Source of the DNA: Pedobacter frigiditerrae
GTDB lineage: Bacteria; Bacteroidota; Bacteroidia; Sphingobacteriales; Sphingobacteriaceae
NCBI RefSeq assembly: GCF_032678705.1
Contig: NZ_JAVTSS010000002.1
Span: 1,922,001-1,986,000 of the forward strand
DNA: 64,000 nucleotides
Reading direction: 5' to 3'
Position numbers and translations under genes: made by a program
Shown: in pieces, positions 44,889 through 54,345 of the stretch
How positions within the stretch are numbered: position 1 is the first letter of the stretch
How the letters are laid out: every line of letters starts with the position of its first letter
The notes under the pieces: model-generated
The model's database searches: none
What the model was told of the DNA's origin: nothing
The model's input: only the letters and a program-made list of their open reading frames with translations

Positions 44889-45332
44889 ATGGAAATTATT
44901 TTAAAGCAAGATATCAAATCACTAGGTGAGAAAGATGATATCGTTACGGTAAAACCAGGTTACGGTCGTAATTACTTAATCCCTCAAGGATTTGGTCAAT
45001 TGGCTACACCATCTGCTAAAAAAGTATTGGCAGAAAACTTAAAGCAAGCTGCTTTTAAACAAGATAAAATTAAGAAAGATGCTGAAGGTATTGCAACTCG
45101 TTTAACTGATGTTAAATTGAGTATCGGTGCTAAAGCTGGCGAAACAGGTAAGATTTTTGGTGCTGTAAACACTATCATGATTGCTGATGCATTAAAAGCT
45201 CAAGGTTTTGATGTAGATCGTCGTCGTATTACTTTCGAAACTGAACCTAAAATGGTTGGCGAATATGTGGCTAACTTAAACTTACACAAAGAAGTGAAAG
45301 TTAAAGTTCCTTTCGAAGTAGTAGCTGAGTAA
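44889..45332 (+). CDS. rplI: 50S ribosomal protein L9
   Basis: 147 residues with the N-terminal domain MEIILKQDIKSLGEKDDIVTVKPGYGRNYLIPQG, the linking helix and a C-terminal GKIFGAVNTIMIADALKAQGF. Last gene of the ribosomal operon, 10 bases after rpsR. Confidence 0.97.
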   Translation: MEIILKQDIKSLGEKDDIVTVKPGYGRNYLIPQGFGQLATPSAKKVLAENLKQAAFKQDKIKKDAEGIATRLTDVKLSIGAKAGETGKIFGAVNTIMIADALKAQGFDVDRRRITFETEPKMVGEYVANLNLHKEVKVKVPFEVVAE

Positions 45333-45380
45333 TCTTTTTAAATTGTCATCCTGAGCGTAGTCGAAGGATAATTAGATATA

Positions 45381-45410
45381 AAACCGCTTCCGATTTTCGG
45401 AAGCGGTTTT
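45381..45410 (+). terminator. Terminator of the ribosomal operon
   Basis: AAACCGCTTCCG / CGGAAGCGGTTT with a 5-nt loop and a run of T residues, about 48 bases after rplI. The following 20-90 bases also carry the palindromic GTCATCCTGAGC repeat. Confidence 0.88.
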
Positions 45411-45503
45411 TTTGTTTTATAAGACTTGTCATCCTGAGGCACGAAGGATCTAACTCAGTGAATCCTTATTATTAGATTCTTCGCTTTGCTCAGAATGACA
45501 AAA

Positions 45504-45902
45504 CTATTCCCTATCCACCATTGCTACCCAATCTTTAATCAGCTGTTGCAACTCAATGGTGATAGCTGTTAAATCTTCAACGGCAATAATTTTCCTCCCA
45601 TCGGGATAATCATTTCCTTTCAATAGACTTTTAACCTTTGCTCCAGTAGGGAAAACCAATAAGATTTTACCTCGATGGATATTGCAAACTACGATATCTC
45701 TTTTATACTCTTTTGGGTCAAAAGGTTTCATCTCGCCAGTAAAGTAAAAACTCGGACTATTCCATTTTACTTGTTCCGCAATTTCTTCGTCTATAGCTAA
45801 GATGAGCTCTCTAATCGTCTGAACAGTTGTCTTAAGCTCAGCATCTAGTTTAGAAATCAATTCATCCACTTGCTGGCTATCAGATAGTTTAGATTTTGCC
45901 AT
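45504..45902 (-). CDS. DUF1801 domain protein
   Basis: 132 residues; VKWNSPSFYFTGEMKPFDPKEY and KILLVFPTGAKVKSLLKGNDYPDGRKIIAVEDL match the DUF1801 (YdhG-like) fold. Function unknown, cytosolic. Its start is 2 bases from the end of the DUF1080 gene upstream, so they are co-transcribed. Confidence 0.82.
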   Translation of the reverse strand: MAKSKLSDSQQVDELISKLDAELKTTVQTIRELILAIDEEIAEQVKWNSPSFYFTGEMKPFDPKEYKRDIVVCNIHRGKILLVFPTGAKVKSLLKGNDYPDGRKIIAVEDLTAITIELQQLIKDWVAMVDRE

Positions 45903-45903
45903 T

Positions 45904-46704
45904 TTACTTTTTCTTAATCGAAGTTAGGTCCTTAATTTTTATGTTTCTAAAGTCAATAGGTTGCCCTTCGCTCTGCAAAGCAATAAAACCTTCTTTAAGC
46001 ATTTTTCCGTCAATTTTAATCTTTGGATCATATCTATTGGCTACATCACCACCAATTTGAGGTTTCGAATATTTTAAAACAGTATCTCCATTAATAATGT
46101 GTGTAATTAGTGAGTCTCCTAATACAATGAGTTCTGCTTTTACCCATTGATCACCATCATAGGTTTTTGAAGTAGAATTGATACAGTGATCAGCGGCTAT
46201 TTTCCCTTTGTACACTACGTTTGTACCAGGCGAACACATATTGCCTGTTGGTCTAGGCTTGCCATCTCCCAAACCAGCTAAGAACTGCATTTCTATAGAA
46301 ATTGGCCAATCTTGCTCTTTAGGCATTGTTTTAGGGTCTTGTGAATGAAACATTACGCCGCTATTGAGTAAGGTATAACTTGGAGCGCCTTTTTGCAGCT
46401 TGCCCACAAAACGATATTCTAATTTTAAATGATAATATGAGAAGGGAGTTTTGTAATAAAGATGACCAAATTGGTCATTAAAATCACCATACTGATCATA
46501 CCTTACTTTAACTATGCCGTCTTCAACTCTAAATGTATTGCCAAAATTCACATTATAGTCGTGATGGTGGATTTTTACGTTCCAGTCTTTAATGTCTTTT
46601 CCATTAAATAAAGAAACCCACTCTGGTTTTTCATTTACTGTAGATTTAGCAGATAGAAGAAATAAAAAAGCAATTAGGGCAAAACAGTAAGACAGGATTT
46701 TCAT
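45904..46704 (-). CDS. DUF1080 (3-keto-disaccharide hydrolase-like) secreted protein
   Basis: 266 residues with a signal peptide (MKILSYCFALIAFLFLLSA). The pattern EWVSLFNGKDIKDWNVKIHHH and the later FGNTFRVEDGIVKVRYDQYGDF, YYHLKLEYRFVG, NSGVMFHSQ are those of the DUF1080 concanavalin-like fold, periplasmic. Substrate unknown. Confidence 0.88.
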   Translation of the reverse strand: MKILSYCFALIAFLFLLSAKSTVNEKPEWVSLFNGKDIKDWNVKIHHHDYNVNFGNTFRVEDGIVKVRYDQYGDFNDQFGHLYYKTPFSYYHLKLEYRFVGKLQKGAPSYTLLNSGVMFHSQDPKTMPKEQDWPISIEMQFLAGLGDGKPRPTGNMCSPGTNVVYKGKIAADHCINSTSKTYDGDQWVKAELIVLGDSLITHIINGDTVLKYSKPQIGGDVANRYDPKIKIDGKMLKEGFIALQSEGQPIDFRNIKIKDLTSIKKK

Positions 46705-46781
46705 ATTGGTTATTTTTTGTCCAAATTAAAAATAAAATGTGTTGAAACAAATGACTCTACTATTCTAATGTGTCTGTGTGG

Positions 46782-47060
46782 TTATTTTTTGAAACTTAAA
46801 CCTTCTTCTGCTAAAGCAATTTTAAGTTTAGCAATTGGGTTTGGTCCCATTCCGTGTAATGCTGCAATTTCATTTTCTGTAAACTTAGCCAATTCCAACA
46901 AAGTTGATATATTCATACTTGCTAATGCCCTTCTTGCTGGTGCAGAAATTAATGAAAGAAATCCTGATGAGGGTCTACGTTCTCTCTCGCAAATAGGACA
47001 AGTAGGGCAATCACTAGATTTATGAAATTGGTGACCAGATGGACAAGTTTTTAAAGGCAT
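46782..47060 (-). CDS. RNA polymerase alpha C-terminal-domain-like protein with zinc ribbon
   Basis: 92 residues from ATG 47060 (a TTG at 47078 is possible). The N-terminus has a zinc-ribbon-type pattern (CPSGHQFHKSSDCPTCPIC) and the C-terminus resembles the helix-hairpin fold of alpha-CTD (LGLRALASMNISTLLELAKFTENEIAALHGMGPNPIAKL-like). It may recognise DNA or bind RNA polymerase; function unknown. Confidence 0.75.
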   Translation of the reverse strand: MPLKTCPSGHQFHKSSDCPTCPICERERRPSSGFLSLISAPARRALASMNISTLLELAKFTENEIAALHGMGPNPIAKLKIALAEEGLSFKK

Positions 47061-47289
47061 TGCAAAATGTTTATACAAACATAAAACTCACAAGGCGATT
47101 TTTTAGGGGTTAAATGAGACAATAAAAAGGTCAATTAAGTTAGTGTTACTTTATCAGCTAATACCTCTGTTTCGGTCGGTGAGACAACGACCGATAGGCC
47201 TCAAAATAAAACCTATGTGGCTATGTGGTTAAAAAAGCCAACGCATACAGCGTTTATCTATATCCTAAAAAACTATTACCTTTGCCCTA

Positions 47290-48024
47290 ATGGCCAAAAG
47301 AACTAGCAAAACAACAACTAAACCATCTTTATTTAAGCGTATTTTAATCGTATCAGGCAAAGTAATACTTTGGTTTATACTGTTTAGCGTAATTTGGGTT
47401 TTAGCTTATCGTTTCATTAATCCACCGATAACACCTTTAATGGTGCAACGTAACTGGGAGCGTTCGTCAAAAGACTTACCAGCAAAGGCCGACCGCAAAT
47501 GGGTTGATTTTGAAAACATCTCAGATAACATGAAACGTGCTGCTGTATCTGCAGAAGATCAGTTGTTTTTGCAACACATGGGATTTGATATTAAAGCCAT
47601 TGAAAAGGCTTACGCTGCAAATGAGAAAAAGAAAAACCAGAAAAAGAAAAAGGTAATAGGCGGAAGCACCATTTCACAACAAACTGCCAAAAATGTATTT
47701 CTATGGCCAGGTCGTTCGTATATAAGAAAAGGTTTTGAAGCTTACTTTACCTTGTTAATTGAGTTGCTCTGGAGTAAGGAGCGCATTCTAGAAGTTTATT
47801 TAAACGTTATAGAAATGGGCGATGGCATTTATGGAGCAGAAGCAGCAAGTCAAGCTTATTTTGGCTCGTCGTGTGAGAAAATGACAAAAGATGAAGCATC
47901 ATTGTTGGCAGCTTGTTTCCCAAATCCTAGAAGATGGACTCCAAATAAACCAACAGCATATATTAGGCACAAACAATATTTAATCAAAAGAAATATGAGG
48001 AGATTGGGTCCGCTTGATTTTTAA
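47290..48024 (+). CDS. mtgA: Monofunctional biosynthetic peptidoglycan transglycosylase
   Basis: 244 residues. An N-terminal membrane anchor (IVSGKVILWFILFSVIWVL) precedes the GT51 domain: SAEDQLFLQHMGFD with the catalytic Glu, then GGSTISQQTAKNVFLWPGRS, and NVIEMGDGIYGAEAASQAYFG. It polymerises glycan strands at the periplasmic face. The TACCTTTG -7 box (47277-47284) ends 5 bases before the ATG, so the mRNA may be nearly leaderless. Confidence 0.95.
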   Translation: MAKRTSKTTTKPSLFKRILIVSGKVILWFILFSVIWVLAYRFINPPITPLMVQRNWERSSKDLPAKADRKWVDFENISDNMKRAAVSAEDQLFLQHMGFDIKAIEKAYAANEKKKNQKKKKVIGGSTISQQTAKNVFLWPGRSYIRKGFEAYFTLLIELLWSKERILEVYLNVIEMGDGIYGAEAASQAYFGSSCEKMTKDEASLLAACFPNPRRWTPNKPTAYIRHKQYLIKRNMRRLGPLDF

Positions 48025-48158
48025 TGTAAAATGTAAAATGTAAAGCACATCTTCCATTTTACATTACACATCTCCCATTCTTAATAATGATAAGAGCGAA
48101 AACGTAAGAGGGAAAATGCTAGGCACATCTTCCATTTTACATCTCACATTTTCCATCC

Positions 48159-50588
48159 CTAATCATGATCCTTATTCCATCTCACTTTTATTCCACCCTT
48201 ACCATCGTCAATTGCTTTTAGATGTAAAACGATGCCCTTCATTCTGGCAATTTTCTTTTCTTCCTTATCAGTTATCCCTTCGTCTTTTTTAGGATTTCTA
48301 AGGGGGATATCCATTGCAATATCAGTTCCTGCACCTAAACCATAAATACCTTGCATGTTAAAGTTTAAAACACTTGTATTCACTTGCATCGGACTAATCA
48401 ATACTCTATCTCCATTCAAAGTAAAGGTGCCATCTAAATTATCAATGGTAATGTTAGAGAAGTCTCTATTGGCAAAAGCTAGTTTTTGGACTTTTTGTAA
48501 AGGCTCAAATCCCATTAAGGCAGCATTACTGAGGTTAAAAATAACCTGCCCATACATAGCCCTCGAAACTACTTGGCCTTTATCGGTCATACTACCAGAA
48601 GCATTTACCTTGGCAGATAAATATCCTTTTAGGTTTTGATTGGTAATAGATGTTTGTCCGAAATTATCAAAAGCGTAAAAGAACTCCTTTACATTTACTT
48701 TGCTGATAACAGAGTTGATGGTAAACTTGTTAATAGCGCCAAGCTGTTTAACGTTGCCTGTTAAGTTCAAGTTTCCACCAGCGTGACTCACATTTATTTT
48801 ATTGAAGTAAATCCCGTCATTAAGCAAAGAAACATCCGCCTTTAAGTTATTTGCCACAAAACGTTTATATATCGCCTTGTTTACATTTAATAGAATTTGA
48901 ACCTTAGCTGCTTCCAGAACAGCACTCAGTTGGTCTGATACTTCCTTGACAGCATTCTTAGAGCTAGGTTTGCGCTTAACCGTTTTCCTTTGCCCTAAAA
49001 ACGACATAAATTCACCTAAGTTCAATTGCGGACTATTCATGTTCAACTTTACCAAAATCTTTTCTGGGTCAGTATAATAGAAATTGAGGAAATTCTGAAT
49101 TGAACAATTCATATTTAACACACTTTTTCCAAGCTGAAACCTACTTCCAGTTATGTTTAAATCCTTCTGATTAAAATTTAAGGTCAAAGAACTATTTATC
49201 AAGGTCAAATTACGAGGAATGTAGGTGATGTCTGCATTCTTGATGTCTACAAATCCTGTTAAGGTGGGTTTAGTAAAAGTGAAATTATCTATATCAGCCT
49301 TGCAATATAAACGAACATCGGCAGTGCCATTTTTAAAATTGAAGGTCTCCCCGCCAATTGAACTATTTAGTTTTTCTAAAGGAAATTGAGAGGTGATGAA
49401 GCCTGTTGCAATTGGTCTGGCCAAATTACTCACCAAAAAGGTATCAACTTTTATCGGGGCGTTGTAATAATCGGCAGTTAACCCGTAAAATTTAATGGCA
49501 GAGTTTTCATCTCCTATCGGATGACCAACCGTGTCTTTATTTGTAAAAGTACCAGTGAAATTGCAGTTAGTTAATTGTCCTGATGGAATGGTGACAACGT
49601 TGTCTTTCACATTCATCCTGACATCAATTAATGGGTCTTTTCCAGTTTTGCTGCCATCATCAATAATATGCCCAATGATGTCAATTGGCTTGTCGATGGC
49701 AAATTTTAGCAGTTTTGAAGAGATGTTTGGAGAAAGTAATAACGCAATGTTTTTATACAAGATTTGATCAGCCCTAATGTCTATGGCAAAAGCCGATTCG
49801 TTTTTTGCCAAATCTATCTTTGCCCCGATGATAAACTCATCACCACCAATAACAAGTTCTTCAGGGTCTATGGTTACCATCTTTTTTTCGGTATTGTAAT
49901 GAGCAATTAAAGTTCCTTGTAAGGTTTTGTCTTTAATAAAACTTCCCTTTCTGGTGTTAAATGCAAAACTGTTAACCATTGTTTTAAGCTTTAATTTTCC
50001 ATTCCAACCAGAATCTGGGTAATCAATTTTCCCATTTACTTCTTCAATCTGAAAGTTAAACAGCTTAAAGCGTTTTTGGTTATCAACTACTAGTTTTACA
50101 TTATTAAAGTCTACGTGCTTAATTTCGAATGCTGTTTGGTCTTTCTTAGACTTAGGTTTGCCAGGCGATTTAGGCTTAAACATACTCGTATTGGTATAGC
50201 CTGAACTGTCTGTGTAAATGTAAATACCAGCATTATTGATCCCAATTTTATTGATTTTGATGTTGCCTGTAATGAGCGAAAAAATATTGAGCGAAACATC
50301 AATATCATCCGCGTTTAGCAAATCATGTTTGTGTTGTGTCCAGAGGCTGTCTCTTAGTTGTACCTTTTTTAAGGAAACCGATACACCAGGAAATCCTTTA
50401 AGTATAGTTGTTTCCATCCCGCCAACCTCAATTTTGCCATTCACATTAGCGTTAAGTTGACTAAGGATGGTGTTTAAAATCGCCTTGTTGTTATGGTTGA
50501 TGTAATAGGCTGCTCCCAACCACACGATAACGATGAGCACAAAAAGAGAAGCTAGAACTTTAAGGGAGATTTTGAGCCAGCGAGCCAT
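48159..50588 (-). CDS. AsmA-family protein
   Basis: 809 residues with an N-terminal membrane anchor (KISLKVLASLFVLIVIVWLGAAYY) and a long repeated beta-groove of AsmA type (INKIGINNAGIYIYTD, LRDSLWTQ, GNVKQLGAINKFTINSV). AsmA-like proteins carry phospholipids across the periplasm. Ends MKGIVLHLKAIDDGKGGIKVRWNKD. A gene-free spacer follows on each side. Confidence 0.85.
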   Translation of the reverse strand: MARWLKISLKVLASLFVLIVIVWLGAAYYINHNNKAILNTILSQLNANVNGKIEVGGMETTILKGFPGVSVSLKKVQLRDSLWTQHKHDLLNADDIDVSLNIFSLITGNIKINKIGINNAGIYIYTDSSGYTNTSMFKPKSPGKPKSKKDQTAFEIKHVDFNNVKLVVDNQKRFKLFNFQIEEVNGKIDYPDSGWNGKLKLKTMVNSFAFNTRKGSFIKDKTLQGTLIAHYNTEKKMVTIDPEELVIGGDEFIIGAKIDLAKNESAFAIDIRADQILYKNIALLLSPNISSKLLKFAIDKPIDIIGHIIDDGSKTGKDPLIDVRMNVKDNVVTIPSGQLTNCNFTGTFTNKDTVGHPIGDENSAIKFYGLTADYYNAPIKVDTFLVSNLARPIATGFITSQFPLEKLNSSIGGETFNFKNGTADVRLYCKADIDNFTFTKPTLTGFVDIKNADITYIPRNLTLINSSLTLNFNQKDLNITGSRFQLGKSVLNMNCSIQNFLNFYYTDPEKILVKLNMNSPQLNLGEFMSFLGQRKTVKRKPSSKNAVKEVSDQLSAVLEAAKVQILLNVNKAIYKRFVANNLKADVSLLNDGIYFNKINVSHAGGNLNLTGNVKQLGAINKFTINSVISKVNVKEFFYAFDNFGQTSITNQNLKGYLSAKVNASGSMTDKGQVVSRAMYGQVIFNLSNAALMGFEPLQKVQKLAFANRDFSNITIDNLDGTFTLNGDRVLISPMQVNTSVLNFNMQGIYGLGAGTDIAMDIPLRNPKKDEGITDKEEKKIARMKGIVLHLKAIDDGKGGIKVRWNKDHD

Positions 50589-51065
50589 AAGAGAATTTAG
50601 ATGTTATTTAAAGATAACAAAAAAATGGTTCTAATGTTTTTGAAGGGTTCATTGGTTCAATTGTTCACTAGTTCAATTGTTCATTAGGGCGTACTGCAAA
50701 AACCAATGAACTGATGATACCAATGAACCGATGAACTACATAAGGTTTTGAAAAGCGAAGGCGGTAGTTTATAGATGAGCAAATTCCCGCTATTCGTTTC
50801 AATCTTTTGTCCTTCCACTACGCTACCGATGTGAAATCGGTATACATCAGGACAAAAGGATTTACACTACTATCGGGTTTATTTTACGCAGGCTTGTGCT
50901 ACTATGAGGGGTTTTCCTTGCACAAGCCCATGTTAAATAGCCCTTATAGAAGCGAACACGAGCGCAGTGAGTAAAGCGGGATAGAAGGACTAACTCAAAT
51001 AGTAGCTCTGCTATTGCGCTTCAAATTTTTATAAAGCTTTTACCGGTATTAAGTCTCCTTTAGGG
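50589..51065. repeat. Gene-free spacer with dispersed repeat copy
   Basis: Contains an element from about 50795 to 50945 with CGCTATTCGTTTCAATC, ACTACTATCGGGTTTATTT, GGCTTGTGC and CTATGAGGGG, homologous to the one near 41.2 kb, and a palindromic TGAACxxATGAAC-type stretch near 50640-50740. Confidence 0.65.
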
Positions 51066-51551
51066 TTAAGCGCTTAACTGCTCTGCAAAGATGTTTTTAT
51101 GCCAGCTATCTTCTATCGCTACTTCCCATTTAGCCTCAAATTCGGCTCGTGTTTGAACTAGGTTGTTAAAAACAATGGTTTGCGGACCAATCTGTTTGAT
51201 TGTAATTAAAGTCTCGAAATCTTCCTTAGGTGCAACATGCACTTCATCGTTGATTTTATAAGCCATGTTAAAACGGTTAAATAAATCTACGTTATAAGTG
51301 TTTTCAATTTCCTTGATTATCCTTACAGAAGAATCGATAGAACAGCCTGTTGCCGAGGCAGCATCTTGGTCTACCGTTAAAACAATAAAGAAGTTATATG
51401 GGATTTCTGCCTTGGCTTTTAATTGATGGCCATGAGCGGTCCACTGTGCTGTAAATGCATCTAGTTTTTGCTGTATTTCGGCAGCTTCTGTTGGTGTAAA
51501 CTGACGGTTACTTTGGTAGATCCAAACTTTAGATTGTGGAGAAAAAATCAT
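51066..51551 (-). CDS. Conserved small protein often labelled ABC transporter ATPase
   Basis: 161 residues beginning MIFSPQSKVWIYQSNRQFT, with CSIDSSVRIIKEIENTYNVDLFNRFN. There is no Walker A, Q-loop or signature motif, so the common ATPase label is not supported by the sequence. The family is widely conserved in Bacteroidota with unknown function. Confidence 0.75.
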   Translation of the reverse strand: MIFSPQSKVWIYQSNRQFTPTEAAEIQQKLDAFTAQWTAHGHQLKAKAEIPYNFFIVLTVDQDAASATGCSIDSSVRIIKEIENTYNVDLFNRFNMAYKINDEVHVAPKEDFETLITIKQIGPQTIVFNNLVQTRAEFEAKWEVAIEDSWHKNIFAEQLSA

Positions 51552-51602
51552 ATTTCAAATTTATCATTTATTTAATTTACTTTCACTAAAACGTTTCCTC
51601 TG

Positions 51603-52085
51603 ATGAAAAAGTTTACATTGAGCTTAAAAATTGCGTTTTCTTTTAGTGTTTTCCTTGGTTTTTTGGTTTTATCTGGCTTTGATTTGCCAGAAGAACAGAC
51701 ATTTTTTATACAAAATTTCTTAACCAAATACTACGACAATGATGCCCAAATGAAGGACATTAAACGTTATGAAATTAATGTTACTAACACTGGTTTTTGT
51801 CGCTATCGTAAGGTTTTTAACAACGGAAAGGAAGAGTATTTTGCCTTTAATTTATCGAGGTTTAAAAGTATGGATTATTATGGTACAACAACCAAAGGTG
51901 ATTTATACTTGCGCACTAAAAATGACGATGTAATTGTGCAGACCAGAAATGATAGGAAGGGAGAAATTGACTCGATGGGAACTTATGTAGTTATACCTCT
52001 AAAAAATATCGACGTGCAGGAATTAAATGAATTAGCCGATCGGTTTAAAAGAGTTAATGAAAGTTTGTTAGCGAGTAATAAGTAA
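51603..52085 (+). CDS. Secreted protein of unknown function
   Basis: 160 residues with an N-terminal hydrophobic segment (IAFSFSVFLGFLVLSGF) acting as signal or anchor. The body is a beta-rich domain (RYEINVTNTGFCRYRKVFNNGKEEYFAF). No family recognised. Divergent from the gene at 51066, with 51 bases between the starts. Confidence 0.65.
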   Translation: MKKFTLSLKIAFSFSVFLGFLVLSGFDLPEEQTFFIQNFLTKYYDNDAQMKDIKRYEINVTNTGFCRYRKVFNNGKEEYFAFNLSRFKSMDYYGTTTKGDLYLRTKNDDVIVQTRNDRKGEIDSMGTYVVIPLKNIDVQELNELADRFKRVNESLLASNK

Positions 52086-52461
52086 GAGTTAATCGCTTAA
52101 GAGTTTTGGATTTTTTCATCTAGATTATAGGTCTTGAGGGGTATGCGCCCAGCAAAGGCCTCAGCGGATTTGCGTAAAGAAAATTAATGGGTAGTGCCGA
52201 AAGAAATAAAAGCTGTTAGAGCGAAGCGAGTTCTTTTATTTCCGGTAACGTACCTTTAATTTTTAGCAAAGCTGGTGCAGCCTTGATTTTTTGGATACTT
52301 TTTCATCAAGGAAAAAGTTTCTTGACCCTTCGGCTGTCAAGAGCCGAGGCAAGGTGAAGGGTGGGCCAACTTAGCGTATTTGGTCTTCCCACAGTCAAAA
52401 ATTAAACTACAACGAAATATTGGTCTCTTAATTAGCAATGAAGGGTATATTTGCGCCCTAT
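52086..52461. other. Gene-free spacer with dispersed element
   Basis: Contains CTTTTTCATCAAGGAAAAAG (near 52305) and a CTTGACCCTTCGGCTGTCAAG hairpin-like stretch, similar in style to the element near 21.08 kb. The right part holds the TATATTTG -7 box (52447-52454) of the DUF3050 gene. Confidence 0.5.
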
Positions 52462-53250
52462 ATGAATGAGAACTTAATAAGACTTCAAAAAGCAATAGCA
52501 CCTTTAAGAGAAGAAATTATAAACCATAAAGTTTATGCAGCAATTAAGGAAATAGACGATCTTAAAATCTTTATGCAATACCATGTTTTTGCAGTTTGGG
52601 ATTTCATGTCGTTGTTAAAGTCTTTGCAAATTAATTTAACATGTACTTCTATTCCTTGGTTTCCAAAAGGGTCGGCAGATACAAGATACCTTATCAATGA
52701 AATTGTAGCTGGAGAAGAATCTGATGTTGACAGTAATGGTGTCAGGAAAAGTCACTTCGAACTTTATTTGAATGCCATGAAACAATGCGGTGCAGATACA
52801 AAACAAATTGAAGTATTTATTGAGCATGTGAAAGAAAATGGTGATTTATCATTGGCATTTAATGTAGCTGCGGTTCAACCTAAAGCAAGAGAGTTTGTTG
52901 AATATACCTTTGAAACGATAAACAGCAATAAGGATCATATTCAATCGGCTGTTTTTACTTTTGGTAGGGAAGACCTTATCCCGAATATGTTCATTTCAAT
53001 AGTGAATGATATTCATCAGAACTTTCCCGAGAGCATTTCAGAATTCAAATACTACTTAGAAAGACACATTGAAGTAGATGGCGATCATCATAGTCACCTA
53101 GCCCTTGAAATGACTGCAAATCTATGTGGTAATGATGAGCAGAAATGGCTTGAGGCTGAAAAAGCAACCTTACAATCTCTTCAAAAACGCATCAACTTAT
53201 GGGATGGTGTTTTAGAAGGAATTATGGAGAGGAAGTTAGCGGAAGTTTAG
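52462..53250 (+). CDS. DUF3050 (heme-oxygenase-like) protein
   Basis: 262 residues from ATG 52462; a frame open to 52438 would start within the promoter -7 box and is less likely. The N-terminal helix LQKAIAPLREEIINHKVY and FMQYHVFAVWDFMSLLKSLQ plus EVDGDHHSHLALEM match DUF3050, an all-helical fold related to heme-oxygenase-like proteins with a diiron-type His/Glu set. Reaction unknown. Confidence 0.85.
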   Translation: MNENLIRLQKAIAPLREEIINHKVYAAIKEIDDLKIFMQYHVFAVWDFMSLLKSLQINLTCTSIPWFPKGSADTRYLINEIVAGEESDVDSNGVRKSHFELYLNAMKQCGADTKQIEVFIEHVKENGDLSLAFNVAAVQPKAREFVEYTFETINSNKDHIQSAVFTFGREDLIPNMFISIVNDIHQNFPESISEFKYYLERHIEVDGDHHSHLALEMTANLCGNDEQKWLEAEKATLQSLQKRINLWDGVLEGIMERKLAEV

Positions 53251-53331
53251 GCTATTAACCGTTGAGCGTTTTGCGTTGTTCGTCAGTCGTTGATAAACAA
53301 CAAACGCCAGACGACAAACAGACAACGAATC

Positions 53332-54120
53332 TTACAACCCATTCGCTCTCGCTGTAATCTCCGCGATATCTAAAACCTTAATTTCTTGGTCTTTATCTTT
53401 TAATTTAACCCCATCGCTTAACATTGTCATACAAAACGGACAACCAGCAGCAATAACTTCTGGTTGGGTTTCCAGTGCTTCTTCTATTCTTTCGATGTTA
53501 ATGTCTTTAGCCCCTTTTTCTGGCTCTTTGAACATTTGAGCACCACCAGCACCACAGCAAAGACCATTGCTTTTGCAGCGTTTCATTTCTACCAATTGAG
53601 CATCCAAAACTTCTAAGGCTTTTCTAGGTGCTTCATAAACACCATTACCACGACCTAAATAACAAGGGTCATGGAAAGTAATTTTTTTGCCTTTAAAGCT
53701 CTCGCCACCTTCGGCTTTTAACTTGCCTTCATTAATTAAATCTTGGATAAGTTGTGTATGGTGTATCACTTCGTAAGTGCCACCTAAACCAGGGTATTCA
53801 TTTTTAATGGTATTGAAACAATGTGGGCAACCAGTTACGATTTTTTTGATGTTGTAGCCGTTTAAGACTTCAATATTAGTCATCGCTTGCATTTGGAATA
53901 GAAATTCGTTCCCCGCTCTTTTAGCCGGATCCCCAGTGCAACTTTCTTCGGTTCCCAACACCGCATATTTAATTCCTACATGATGTAGAATCTTGCAAAT
54001 ATCACGAGTGATTTTCTGCGCCCTTTCATCATAACTTCCAGCACATCCTACCCAGAATAATATTTCAGGCTCTTCGCCCATAGCCATTAATTCGGCCATT
54101 GTTGGTACTTTGAATTCCAT
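53332..54120 (-). CDS. Iron-sulfur (CCG-domain) electron-transfer protein
   Basis: 262 residues. CCG motifs are present in FWVGCAGSYDERAQK, SCTGDPAKRAG, HDPCYLGRGNG and GLCCGAGGAQMF, typical of the HdrB/GlpC/LutA-type subunits that carry electrons from a soluble dehydrogenase. Works with the membrane 4Fe-4S protein encoded upstream (54346-55641), with a 225-base spacer between. Confidence 0.88.
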   Translation of the reverse strand: MEFKVPTMAELMAMGEEPEILFWVGCAGSYDERAQKITRDICKILHHVGIKYAVLGTEESCTGDPAKRAGNEFLFQMQAMTNIEVLNGYNIKKIVTGCPHCFNTIKNEYPGLGGTYEVIHHTQLIQDLINEGKLKAEGGESFKGKKITFHDPCYLGRGNGVYEAPRKALEVLDAQLVEMKRCKSNGLCCGAGGAQMFKEPEKGAKDINIERIEEALETQPEVIAAGCPFCMTMLSDGVKLKDKDQEIKVLDIAEITARANGL

Positions 54121-54345
54121 ATTTTTAGTATTGCGTCGTGCGTATAGCGTATTGCGATTAATTTTATCTTCTAAACTCTCAACTTCTAACCCCTAAACTC
54201 TTCGGTCTTTCGAATCTTCTTTATTCCTTGCTCTTTTATCCTTGCTCTAATAAATTCTCTTGTCTTTCTGACTTCCGGCCTTCGGACTCTTTTTTAACCT
54301 CTCAACCTCTAACCCCTAAACTCTTCCAAACTTTCGGACTCTCTT
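54121..54345. other. Gene-free pyrimidine-rich spacer
   Basis: The plus strand is rich in CTTCTAACCCCTAAACTCTTC-type strings that repeat two to three times (about 54170-54200, 54300-54325, 54340). No gene is evident. The segment separates two functionally linked genes. Confidence 0.5.

Noticed and set aside
51066..51551. ABC transporter ATPase function for the small conserved protein
   Set aside because: No Walker A, Walker B or signature motif is visible; the label is common in annotations of this family but unsupported.
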